A stretch of 64,000 nucleotides of DNA from Pilasporangium apinafurcum (taxonomy: Eukaryota; Oomycota; Peronosporomycetes; Pythiales; Pythiaceae). This document shows, in pieces, positions 20,214 through 30,717 of the stretch. The stretch covers positions 312,306 to 376,305 of the forward strand of contig BCKE01000010.1 of NCBI GenBank assembly GCA_001600495.1, read 5' to 3'. Each line of letters opens with the position of its first letter. Position 1 is the stretch's first letter. The notes below the pieces were generated by a model, which did no database searches, had not been told where the DNA came from, and saw only the letters and a list, made by a program, of their open reading frames with translations. The translations under genes were made by a program, and so were the position numbers.

Positions 20214-21016
20214 ATGGTATGCGAAGGAACCACGCGCTCTGCATGCTTATCCATGTAAATGAGATTGCTAACTATTCAGTGGATGTATACTTTTTTAGGC
20301 TGACGAACAAGAGTTATCGAACTTGGAACTTGCCGCGCTCCGCAAGAAGCGCACGTTCAAGAAGTTTACCTACCGTGGTGTCGACTTGGACAAGCTCTTG
20401 GACCTGAACCATGAAGAATTGATGGAATTGGTCAACGCGCGTGCGCGTCGTCGTTTCTCGCGTGGTCTCAAGCGCAAGCCGATGGCGTTGATTAAGCGTC
20501 TGCGCAAGGCTAAGGCCGCCGCCAAGCCTTTGGAACGCCCCGAAGGTATCAAGACCCACTTGCGTAACATGATCATTGTCCCAGAAATGATTGGTTCGGT
20601 CGTCGGTGTCTACAACGGCAAGGTCTTCAATGGCATTGAAATTAAGGTGTGTTCCAGAACCTCTCCTCGCTCTCGGGGGATGGTGGCTTATTGACCCGAA
20701 GAGTGACAACTTCAGGGGAGAAAATTGTATTCACAATTCTTCCGTGAAGTTGTCCGGCTACCATCCCCTCGCGATGTTCTGTGTACGGGGCGACCCAGGG
20801 AGCATTATTATCATTTATTCGATTGTCATGCGCCTTACTGTCGTCTCATCTTATGCAAGTTGTACTGACGTTATGTGCTTGTGTCTTTTTTTCTCTTTTC
20901 AGCCTGAAATGATCGGCCACTACCTTGGTGAATTTGCTATCTCGTACAAGCCAGTTGCTCACGGTCGCCCAGGTATTGGTGCCACTAACTCGTCCCGCTT
21001 CATTCCTCTTAAGTAG
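20214..21016 (+). CDS. RPS15: 40S ribosomal protein S15 (uS19)
   Basis: Exons 20214-20216, 20299-20646 and 20903-21016 give 154 residues. The first coding exon is only the ATG, followed at once by a GTATGC intron; an intron at or next to the ATG is common in eukaryotic ribosomal-protein genes. The second intron of 256 bases is the longest of the confidently built genes here. Landmarks: [73 protein letters not shown] and the uS19 end [17 protein letters not shown]. It sits in the head of the 40S subunit near the decoding site. Confidence 0.96.
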
Positions 21017-21723
21017 AGAGTTGAGCCTCGTGTTCCTCATGCTACTACTGGGTTGAGCCATTGTAATACACTTTCCAATTTGTTTGGGAAAACAAAGTCA
21101 AGCTTTGTTCATTTTTTTGCTTTGCGAGCTGTGAACGGGAGATGATGATGATGAAATTGATGTGGCTGCTTTTATTGGGAAGTGTGATGGCTGTCGATGA
21201 AGAGATCTTGCTTTTCCAACGATTGCAATGGTGGACAAATATTTTTCTGATAATTTGCACGTCAGTCTGAGACACCATCACGCGTTTTCATGCGAAGAAG
21301 TTTCATCATCATCATCATCGTATGTTGAATATCTCTGCAGTCTCATCTGTTTCCTTCCTTGTTGCATGTCCGTTTATTAGTTATGTCTGGATAGGTGTCA
21401 AATTAGTAAAATACCAGGATGTTTCAATGTAAGCTCAGCAGGTGTTATCTTTGTCTTGCATTAGTTTGGTTGAGTTTAGTTGATAAATAAGATGGTAGTG
21501 TCAGTGGCTGCACGTCTTGATGTGAGGTATAGCGTCTCTGATTACCGTAGGAGACAACATATCCTGATACTGCGCGGCTCATGGCGTCTAATGCTGCCAT
21601 TGGGGCTTGCATTTGATTTAGTGATGACGTTGGCTTCCTTGCAGATTCGGCTGAGGATGGATGAGTTGGTAAAGCTACACAACAATAACAGAGAATTGTG
21701 AATAAGTTGTCATCATTCGCCAA
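21017..21723. other. intergenic between convergent RPS15 and LRRC9-like genes
   Basis: 3' flanks with short ATG/CAT microsatellites (about 21140-21155 and 21304-21320). No gene recognised. Confidence 0.5.
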
Positions 21724-24700
21724 CTAAAGCACCCTCATCTTCATACCGTGGCCAACAATGGATTGAGATCCTCGAATGACACCATGGGACGAAACAGTAC
21801 CACCTGGAAACGTCGGGTTTCCGGGATTTGCTGGTGCTGGTACAAAGCAAATTATAATAGTAAGCAACTGATTTGCATATCGGTACAGCACAAATGCATG
21901 CAAACTTACCGCTGGCAGCCAATGAGTCATAGTGCACGCTACTGATCCGTCTGCGATCGGAGCAAAGTCCTCCAACGTGTAAATGGCCACCACCATTGGC
22001 TCCTCCATTCAACCCTAGTGCTGCGGCCACTGTCACTGTCGAAGTCGGAGAGGCAGTACTGGTACTTGCACCTCCTAAGATGTAACTAGACTGGTTGCTG
22101 AGAGAGTTCACATTCCGGTAAGAAGCAGCTTGGGTATGAGCCATCAGTCCCTTGATTGTTGTATTGGATGGTGCAATCACGATATTGGAATCCGATGTTT
22201 GGTCAGACCTTGGAAAGGAATTGACAGGTTGAATGAGCAGATGAGTGACTAGTGGCGTAGTCAGATTCTTTTTGAGCGCAGATCCCTGCAACGGTTCCGC
22301 CATAGCGAGCTGTGGAATACCCATCCGAGTTCCTGGCACCATCGAAGTTGGCATGGAAGAGTTAGTGGAGATCGCCTGTTGATATCCTCGTCCGTCACTC
22401 ATTCTGTCTATCGCATTAGTGTTGGAAGCAGCAGACATAGCGGCTGTGATGCGTTCATGCTGGAACAATGAGTCAACCCGTTCTTTCTCCTCCGCTGTGA
22501 CTTCACGTTCATCTAAACTTGTGAGTGAATTCAGTCTGTAAAGAACGTTTTGCCGATAAAGATGCTTTTTCGTTACTGGATTGTTGGTCAACCAAAGTGT
22601 CGCTATTGTTGACAATGGTGCAAGTCTTTCAATCTCGTCAAAGTCATGAATCCGATTGTTCGACAGAATAAGAGTCTAAGTATAATCAGCAAAACTCAGT
22701 GTTACGTAGCTCTTCAAATACCAATACATATTGCGATGCCACTTGTTACCTGAAGATTGAGAAAGTTGTTGAAATTTGCGAGGGATTTTATTCCGTTGTC
22801 ATCCATGTTAAGTAATTTTAGCTGTCGAAGTGCCACTGCCGAATTCACGTCTAGTTGACGTATTCGGTTCTTATCTACCCGCAATTCCCTCAGTTCGATG
22901 TTGCTATCCAGTCCAGCTAAGAACGTAATTGAATTCCCTTGGAGATGTAGTAACTAGCGCAAAGGAATTCGTCAGATTCGTCAATAAAAGTAACAACCTG
23001 CTATCATGATGAAGATTACCTTCAGTTTGTCAAGAAACTGCAATCCCAGCATGGTCATATCGCTGATTTGGTTGTACCCTAATAGCAATTGCTCGAGATG
23101 AGGGCAAGCCAAGATCCCTTTACCTTCAAAGCCATCTGAAATGCCAAAACCGGTAGAGTTGCTAGTTGGCATCAGTTTGGTGATTCGGTTTCGATTGAGA
23201 TTTAATATTTTCAACTTTGGCAGCGCTTCGAGACCCATGATATCGCTGATTTGATTGTTCTCCAAGTTCAGCTCTCGCAAATTCGGAAATTTTTCACCGC
23301 TGATTGTTCCAATCTCTCGTATTCGACAAGATGATAAGTCGACATCTTGAATATGATCCATCATATTCATGGAAAGTGCTCCATTTGTGGAAATACCACA
23401 CTTCTCCAGTATGAACTCTATTGTTAATTTCCCACTGTATTTTTGTTTGGCATCGTTTTGCTCTTGCGGCGATATGCTTGCACCGTCTAAAACTTTGACT
23501 CTTCGAAGATAATGTACAGCATACAAGCGATAATCTGGTTGGGTGGTGATTCCGTTGCCTGTCAAATCGAGAATTGTTAATTTAGGCAACGATTTTAGAT
23601 GCTGAATTTCCTTGAGAGCTTCAATATTATTGTTGCCGACATACAGTTCCATAAGCTTCAGCGCAGACCCCAGACCCTGCAAACTTTCAATCTGATTCTC
23701 TTCTAAGGACAACTGAACGAGATTCTCCAAGGTGTCCAAATTTTCTATCACTGTGATGCGATTTCTGCCTAAGTGAAGCTTGTTTAACGATATTAGCGTC
23801 TCCAAGTGTTCGATTTGCGTTATTTCATTGTCCTCGAGTGACAGTTCTTCGAGCTGTGTACACATCTGTAACCCATTAATTCGCTTAATGGCGTTATCGG
23901 CAAACGATGCGATACGTAAGTTTTTTAAATCCTCAAGGTTCTCAATTGTTCTGATCAATTGACGATTAAGGACCAACTCTTCGACTGCATTCCAGCCATA
24001 GCTGTAGCAAGACATTTTTTCTGCCTCCTCTTCGTCATCAAATTCAGGTGCAATATTTTTACTGCTCGTTATCTGCTTTGCTGACAATTGATCACTTGGT
24101 GAATATGCCGTATCCGCGACAAGTTTGGTTCTACGATAGTAATTCCAAATGGTTAAAGAAGTTATCTTGGTTATCAGTCGGTGAGCAGCCAAGAAGAAAT
24201 CGCTCGTGATGACTTGCTGATCCAAATATTCTAGCGTAGGAATATAATGAATCACATGAAGGCGATACCGCTTTGTTTCACAAATATCGTTATTGCGAAG
24301 GTCAAGATTTCGTAATGTACGACCACGAAAGCATGCCCCAATGTATTCCAAATCATCCAAACAATGTAGCTGATTATTGTTCATTTCCAATAGCTCCAAA
24401 TTCTCCAGTGTATCCAAGTTAGCTACTTTCGTGATCTGATTGTACGATAAATCGAGTGTCTTTAATTTTGTCAGCCCGCGAAGCGAGTCGCACATAACTG
24501 AAATGCTATTGTAGCTGAGCACCAAAGTTTCAAGGACACCTTGAAGTGGCGACAGATCGGGGATATTTCCAAGCTGACATCCAAGTAAGTTCAAATGTTT
24601 CACATGATTCATCTGGATACACTTGAGTCTTTCGATTGGACGAACAGAATTATCGCTTTGTATCGAGATCGGTAGAACAGGCTCCATTTGAAGTACCCGC

Positions 24701-27063
24701 ATCACGCTTTCGTCCAAACCCGAAGGATCATCCGTTGTTGTGTCCATTGAAGATTTAACAAAATACTTTCTCTCAAAATCCCTTACATTTTTCGTTGCTG
24801 ATCCGAGGTCAATAGCATCCTCACCAGTTCGCCCTAATATGCGCGGCGAAGCTACATCACCAGCCAAAAGCACACTACTCGGAGAAATCGTTTTTGAATC
24901 TCGATTATCTGAATACAGCGAGCCATCTACTGGGGATTTCTTAGCTGCATCTTCCGTCAAAACAAATTGATATTCCACAAGATACTCGGGTAAAATCAAC
25001 GCTTTGTCGAATACATAGTACAATTTCGGTTTTGTGGCTGCATCGTTGTGCGTGCTGACTGTGTTTTTGTTGTGCACTTGAAGAGTCTGCAAACCAGGAT
25101 AGTCGATAGCATTCACAGGCGACGGAACCATAATACTAGCGTCATTCTCTCCACCTATGTGCTTAGTGTGTCCTGGGAATACTTTCACTGCTAGCAAAAC
25201 TCCACTCGGTAACTCCCATTCACCGGACATGACTGTCTTCAGTACATCTTTCGCTTCAGTCTGAATGTGTTTATTGAGTTCAGGCTGCTGACGATGCAAT
25301 GCAGTTCCTTGCAGAAACTCTTTTGTCGTCGAATGCTGATCCTCCTGACGTATAGTGCTTTGAAATGTGAGTGCAGATTCAAGTCGCGCCGCTTCCAATA
25401 GAGAGATAGTGTTGGAGAGTTTGATAGCGCCATCCAATCCCATTGCACTATATTCATGTGGTTCACGAAATCCATTCTCAGCAGCGAAAAACTGTTCCAT
25501 TTCTTTATTCTGCAAATACTGATCCAGTAAAGGGGGTTGTACGTAAAACAGATACTCCAACGAACTTTCCAGAGTCGAACCTGGATATGGCTGATATTGG
25601 CTTTGATGGTTCGAAGCGAGAGGAGTTTTGTTATCATCATCATCTCGGCGCCGATCATCAGCATCCATTACGGGTACTGTCACTCCTTTCTTCGACACAT
25701 TGTCCTTCACTTGTTTATCTGGTACTACCAGAATTTCTTCCATACGAGAATGAAATCGATTCCGCAAATACCGATTGTTTACACGAGTCACACGAGTGAT
25801 ACAAATATCCTGAATTCCAAATTTGGATAATTCAGCAGGAAAGAACCGCGATCGAACTAACTCGACACAGGAATTGAACCATGTATCTGAAGGTTTCCCA
25901 TCCTCCAGTCGAATATTCCCTCCTGTATCTAATTCCAACAGCAACCGCGCAATAGTAATATCAGAAGAACGCTGCAACTTGGTGCATAATCGATCAAAAT
26001 CGCGATTCATACGAAAAATGGTCCCATACCGACATTGCAGGAGCGTGTTGATACATTCGAGCTTCTTCTTGAGTTCCACAACCACGTGCTTGCTCTTCTC
26101 CGCTCCTGAACCATCTTGATGATCACTTAGAGTGAGAAATAACTCAATATTCTTCTTCTCCCGCACCAATAATGATAGACTGTTTTCAGTCTGGTGCTTG
26201 GCTTGACGTCGAATATCATCTGCATGTTTGATCCATGATTGAGCATCTCTCTTAATCGTCTTAATTCGCATGTTATAATACATCTTTTTTTTAATCATGG
26301 TGGCTTCAGCGATCTGTTTTGTTCTTGGCGACAGCTCCATGGTATCCAGATAGTTCAAACGGGAGAGATGACACATCAAATACGTCTGGTAATTACACAA
26401 TCGACAGACTGGATTATCACCGTAGTGCGGGTCATTCAGTGTAAGTACTACCAGTTTCTCAAGATTTGAGAGATGCAGCAATGTCTTAAAGCTGCATAGT
26501 TGGTTGTCTGCAAGATTTAGCTCCGTGAGATTCACGCAGTTACTCAGTGACGAGTCTATTCGTTCAATCCGATTACGACACGCCCACAACTGCTTTAAAT
26601 TGGTCAACTTCCACAATCCATCGAGTTTCTCGAGCTGATTGTCATTCACCCACAAAACCTCCAGCTGTATCAGTCGGTCCAGATTCTCCAGCTTCCGGAT
26701 TTGGTTGGAGCTAAGATTCAGCTGTCGTAATTTTGTGCAGGCATCGAGATTGGCGATACGATCGAGATTGCATTCCGTAATACAGAGCTGCTCCAGATTG
26801 GGACAACTCCAGAGCCCTTCGATGCTTAAAATCGTTGGGTATTTAATGATCGAGAGTTCGCGTAGTGCTGGAAAGTACATAACACTCTTCATGGACACCC
26901 AAAAGCCCAGAAACATATCCAACCGTGTCACGAATGCTCCTTTTTCCACAAATTGCGTAGCCGTAAGTCCATTGTCCCGGCATAGCTCTTGCAATTCTTG
27001 ACTCTGCTCAAAGATCTGCATGCGATCTTGTTGCGTAGCAACACTACTATTATTCATACTCAT
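21724..27063 (-). CDS. LRRC9: LRRC9-like leucine-rich-repeat protein with degenerate PARP-like domain
   Basis: Exons 23020-27063, 22750-22953, 21910-22675 and 21724-21836 give 1,708 residues. Residues about 50-250 form an SDS22-like LRR block (LRQLNLSSNQIRKLENLDRL). It ends in the LRRC9 hallmark NPVCRLCNYQTYLMCHL and MIKKKMYYNMRIKTIKRDAQ. Residues about 410-695 resemble a PARP catalytic fold (ITRVTRVNNRYLRNRF, LEYLFYVQPP, LLAVKVFPGHTKHI, YYVFDKALILPEYLVEYQF). Two further LRR blocks follow, then a Ser/Thr/Gly-rich tail that makes it longer than human LRRC9 (about 1,450). LRRC9 occurs mainly in ciliated eukaryotes, so a flagellar role is likely. The frame continues three codons upstream to a GTG; the first ATG is 27063. 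Confidence 0.9.
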
Positions 27064-27485
27064 GGTCGTCACTTTGCCCTGGTGGATCTGCTAACGACCA
27101 CGAATAGTGGATGAGTCCGCCAGCGTCTCACCACTTGCGCGTGTCGTCTACTTTTTATGACAAAATGGAGTATTTCTTGGCGTGGTTGTGTGCGGATGGT
27201 GACGCAGCAGACGTTCGCTTCTCTACGTACAGCGCGTAAGATGGAGTTTCCCAGTCATCCGCTTATATATAAATAGCGAGCACACCTCGTGTGTCGTTTC
27301 GCTCGTTTGTTGCGCATTTTGCTTTGCAGCATCTTTTACGCACGAGAGCAACTCGTACTTAGCGCCAATCTTGGTAAACTTAATCAAAACCTCTCTAACT
27401 GAATGACGAATGCTTGCGTACCTAATGGCATCTGCGCATACGCACTTAACAGCATAACACTGACTTCCCAACTCTCAAAAGGATT
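27064..27485. promoter_or_regulatory. divergent promoter region, LRRC9-like / phosphoesterase
   Basis: 422 bases between two divergent start codons, with no coding potential of its own. A TATATATAAATA run at about 27264-27276 could act as a TATA-like element. Element assignment is inference. Confidence 0.35.
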
Positions 27486-28475
27486 ATGCTACGGAACGTG
27501 AGTAAGCGCGTTATTGCGCGGCTTCCACACGACATTACCCCAGAGCAAGTGGCGTCAATCGTCGCAAGTGTCTTGATTTGCGTATTTTGCGGCTGTCTCG
27601 CGCTGGTTTATTATCTATATGGCGGGATAGTATCAGCATTGCTAGGAGTGATGATGCTGTTGCTAAGTATCCGGTGGATCTATTGGAACGGAGTTGGGGT
27701 CTGTGGGTGGCGGTGGAGCTGGTTACATCACTCCAACGCCATCGCCGCCTCACTTTTCAGTAACCCACAGCAGAAAGGGACGCTGCGGGTTGTGTGCATC
27801 TCTGATACACACGGTAGGCACCGGAATGTGGTTGTACCACCAGGAGATCTCCTCATTCACAGCGGCGATTTCACGAATCGCGGACATCATCATGAAATTC
27901 GCGACTTTAATGACTGGCTCGGTACGCTACCACATCACCATAAAGTTGTCATTGCTGGCAACCATGACTTAAGCATGGACGCCACCGAATACAACACGCA
28001 TTGGAAAACCACTTGGCGCCACGCCACGTTCCAAGATCCGAATGAGTCCCGCGCGCTACTCACAAATTGCACTTACATCGAGAACCGATCCGTGGTCATC
28101 GAGGGTGTGAAGATATTCGGTTCGCCCATGACACCACCCATTCCTGGACGAACTATGGCGTTCAATGTAGCGCGTGGATTTGCGGCGCAACAGCATTGGG
28201 CGAAGGTGCCGTCGGATGTCGACATTCTCGTGACGCATGGTCCACCGAATGGCATTCTAGACAAAACCTTCACGGGACTGCGTGTTGGGGACGAGACACT
28301 GCTGCGCGAGATCATGTCGCGCGTGCGGCCGCAGTTCCATGTCTTTGGTCACATCCACGAAGCATACGGCACAACGCGCGTCGGGAAGACTGTGTTTATC
28401 AATTGCGCTAGTAGCACCTTATTAGGAAAACCTATCCACCTGCCAGTGGTATTTGACATCCCCACCAAGTGCTGA
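27486..28475 (+). CDS. calcineurin-like metallophosphoesterase, MPPED type, membrane-anchored
   Basis: A single 329-residue frame. Two hydrophobic segments (about residues 20-60) precede the catalytic domain, so it is probably tethered to a membrane. All five metal-binding blocks of the calcineurin-like fold are visible: ISDTHGRH, GDLLIHSGDFTNRG, VIAGNHDLSMD, DILVTHGPPNG and HVFGHIHEAYG. The arrangement, including GPPNGILD and the short spacing, is that of the MPPED1/MPPED2 (239AB) subgroup, whose characterised members hydrolyse phosphodiesters including cyclic nucleotides with modest activity. Substrate here is unknown. Shares a 422-base divergent promoter with the LRRC9-like gene. Confidence 0.92.
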   Translation: MLRNVSKRVIARLPHDITPEQVASIVASVLICVFCGCLALVYYLYGGIVSALLGVMMLLLSIRWIYWNGVGVCGWRWSWLHHSNAIAASLFSNPQQKGTLRVVCISDTHGRHRNVVVPPGDLLIHSGDFTNRGHHHEIRDFNDWLGTLPHHHKVVIAGNHDLSMDATEYNTHWKTTWRHATFQDPNESRALLTNCTYIENRSVVIEGVKIFGSPMTPPIPGRTMAFNVARGFAAQQHWAKVPSDVDILVTHGPPNGILDKTFTGLRVGDETLLREIMSRVRPQFHVFGHIHEAYGTTRVGKTVFINCASSTLLGKPIHLPVVFDIPTKC

Positions 28476-28930
28476 TTAGGTTAGCAAGCAGTTATTGTCC
28501 TATGATGCGTGACAAAGTGAAAACTCATGTGAAGGTTTAAATCGTAGTTTAGTCATTACACCTTGATAACAGAAGCATCGTTTGGATACCGTCCGTCGCG
28601 TCAAGCTTTGCATTACGAATAATAATGATTTGGATCTATTTGAAGTTCTGCAGAAAGTTCTACGTCGTTCTCGTTGTAGAGTCATACCTAGCAGCTTCAA
28701 CTTGACGTTTCAAGCTCACCCTTCAATTTTCTATTTCTACGCTCAACTGCTACATATTGCTTACTTGACGATTACTTCTGTATGTGGACTAAGCTCTGCC
28801 ATGGTCACATGGTTTCCTGGCTAACATTAGTATTATTGCAAATCGCTTAAAGAATCCACGCGCTAACAAAAATACAGAAGATGGACGATGCAAGTTATCT
28901 AAACAATGTTCTGGATTGGACTTCATCCGT
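28476..28930. other. intergenic between convergent genes, nothing recognised
   Basis: 3' flanks of the phosphoesterase and of the gene on the other strand. Short open frames here lack similarity to known proteins. Confidence 0.45.
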
Positions 28931-29848
28931 TTACTGACCATCTTTGCCTGTCAGCATACCGGAAATCAGCTCGACAATCTCCCGCAACGATTCCTTGTTT
29001 GGTCCTTGAGTCCCAATGTCGAGTATGCGCTGGTCGCGCTGGATTTTGTCATCGTGACTGGTGTAGAACCACCAGTCGGAGAAGTTCGTAACAATGCCAT
29101 GAGTCACAGCCAGCTTCTCCTGATCGGCGAGTGCTTCGAGGCTGGTCAGTAAATTCGCCGAGCCTTGCTTCATATCCCCCCACTTTGCAACCACGATCCC
29201 AACTTTCCTATCCTTATGCTGGAGAAGGCAGTCAAAGTAACCTTGAAGATGCACCTGTTTGCCTTCTATATAGTGATCGAATGTCGTCTCGGTGTCGCCA
29301 ATCAGCTCTCTCAAACCTTTGAGAATGGGGCTAAGTAATTCTCGATATTCGATGCTATTGTTACGATCTGCGGTCACCACCGATACTCGAAAGTTCAGTT
29401 TCGATTCCGAGAACAGTGAATCATACGCTTCCGTATTTTTAATGGGGTTGGACGGTTGTATGTAGTCTTCCACGCTTAGAATGCGCTCCACTTTCTTCCA
29501 GTCTACTCGTGCAGATGGGAGAAAGGAAGAAGTCACACAGCTTCGTTCTTCTCGATCAGTCTGGTTATCAACGTCACGACGGGGTGGTTCGGTCGCAATT
29601 TTTTCAAACACTTGATTCAGCTGCTGCCACCTTTCAGATCTCCCAGTACTATGATTATCAGCGACTGCATAGCTGTTGCTGCTAAATGGTCGGAATATAC
29701 AGGGTAGATTTTCCTGGTGACGTGGTACTATGGAGGTTTGATAATTCTGGCTGATTGGAGCAGTAGAGATGGACCGCAGAAGCAGGCTCTTCGAAAGCAG
29801 CTTTGTTCCGACAGCCGTCTGAGTCATAGATAGCATACGCGTTAACAT
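28931..29848 (-). CDS. unknown protein, possible mitochondrial PD-(D/E)XK-like fold
   Basis: An intact, intron-less 305-residue frame. The first 30 residues (MLTRMLSMTQTAVGTKLLSK) are rich in Leu, Ser, Thr, Arg and Lys and lack acidic residues, typical of a mitochondrial presequence. A disordered segment follows. The C-terminal half runs from FRVSVVTADRN to an acidic helix, then VHLQGYFDCLLQHKDRKVGIVVAKWGDMKQG, a helix, and THGIVTNFSDWWFY. The order helix, strand with Asp, strand ending in xAK, helix, strand resembles a PD-(D/E)XK nuclease fold, but the usual Glu before the Lys is absent (VAK), so activity is doubtful. I do not recognise a named family. Fold assignment is inference. Confidence 0.6.
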   Translation of the reverse strand: MLTRMLSMTQTAVGTKLLSKSLLLRSISTAPISQNYQTSIVPRHQENLPCIFRPFSSNSYAVADNHSTGRSERWQQLNQVFEKIATEPPRRDVDNQTDREERSCVTSSFLPSARVDWKKVERILSVEDYIQPSNPIKNTEAYDSLFSESKLNFRVSVVTADRNNSIEYRELLSPILKGLRELIGDTETTFDHYIEGKQVHLQGYFDCLLQHKDRKVGIVVAKWGDMKQGSANLLTSLEALADQEKLAVTHGIVTNFSDWWFYTSHDDKIQRDQRILDIGTQGPNKESLREIVELISGMLTGKDGQ

Positions 29849-30717
29849 ATTGAGAACACGGATCTGCTGCAGAAATGCGAATGGGTAGATTAATGCCCAC
29901 GATGCAAATTGGGGATTGACAACAACGGCACCTTCATCAACGGCCTAAACACACTCGGTATTGGCCCAACTGTCTGTTCCGAATGATCCTACTTCCACAT
30001 ATCGACATGAATGAGAGAAATGATTGTCGATCGTTATGGTAGAAATGGCCACAACGAAAACGGTTTTTGTTTGCCAACTACTGCGACAGCTTTCTACATT
30101 ACAATGATATTGATCTAGAGGTCACCCATTATTTATTAACCCAGACTTAATGGGTTTGCGTCCGTTAGCAGGCTGTGTGCACTACCGCTTTCGGTAACGA
30201 GTCTCTAATAGGGATGGACATGTCTACACCACTACATAGCACCGATGCAAGCAAGAGTGATTAGATAAACGCAGTTGCTAATGCTCCACTTCAGAAAAAC
30301 AAGTGATCGCCCTAGACCAGCTCTTTCCAATCTATTGTGATTGAAAGCTATGGGTTCGTACACCAAACGCGCCTTTTTTTTCTAGCTTTCCTGAATGGTC
30401 AAATACTTTTCTAAGAAAGAAGGATGGTGACAGTCACCAGAAGATCGATGCAGAGGTTTGATTAGTACACGCAGACAAGCGTTGTACTAATCAAATGCAT
30501 GGCATTAGATATCGTGGCCTGTTACTGGAGCCGAAAACAGAAACCAGTGCAACCCAACGACTCCGTGTTCTCTGGTCTAGTTGAAGAACATCGTCATGTA
30601 TACTTTATCGAAAATTAGACACTTTTTTCTTCTTTCAAAGTGATAATCAAGGTGGTCGCAAGTGATTGCTGTGCTGCTCGTAGATTCGGAGAAGATCGGA
30701 CGGAGGCGAGCAGAGAT
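29849..30717. other. intergenic, contains two dyad-symmetry elements
   Basis: 869 bases between two divergent starts with no recognisable gene. Two hairpin-capable sequences lie close together at 30425-30495 (listed separately). Confidence 0.5.
30425..30495. repeat. pair of short inverted repeats upstream of the MFS gene
   Basis: At 30425-30439 a 7-base palindrome around one base (TGGTGAC-A-GTCACCA). At 30457-30469 and 30483-30495 a perfect 13-base inverted repeat (TTTGATTAGTACA and its reverse complement) with a 13-base loop. They lie about 220-290 bases before the MFS start. They could be operator-like sites or a transposon scar; nothing decides between these. Confidence 0.6.
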
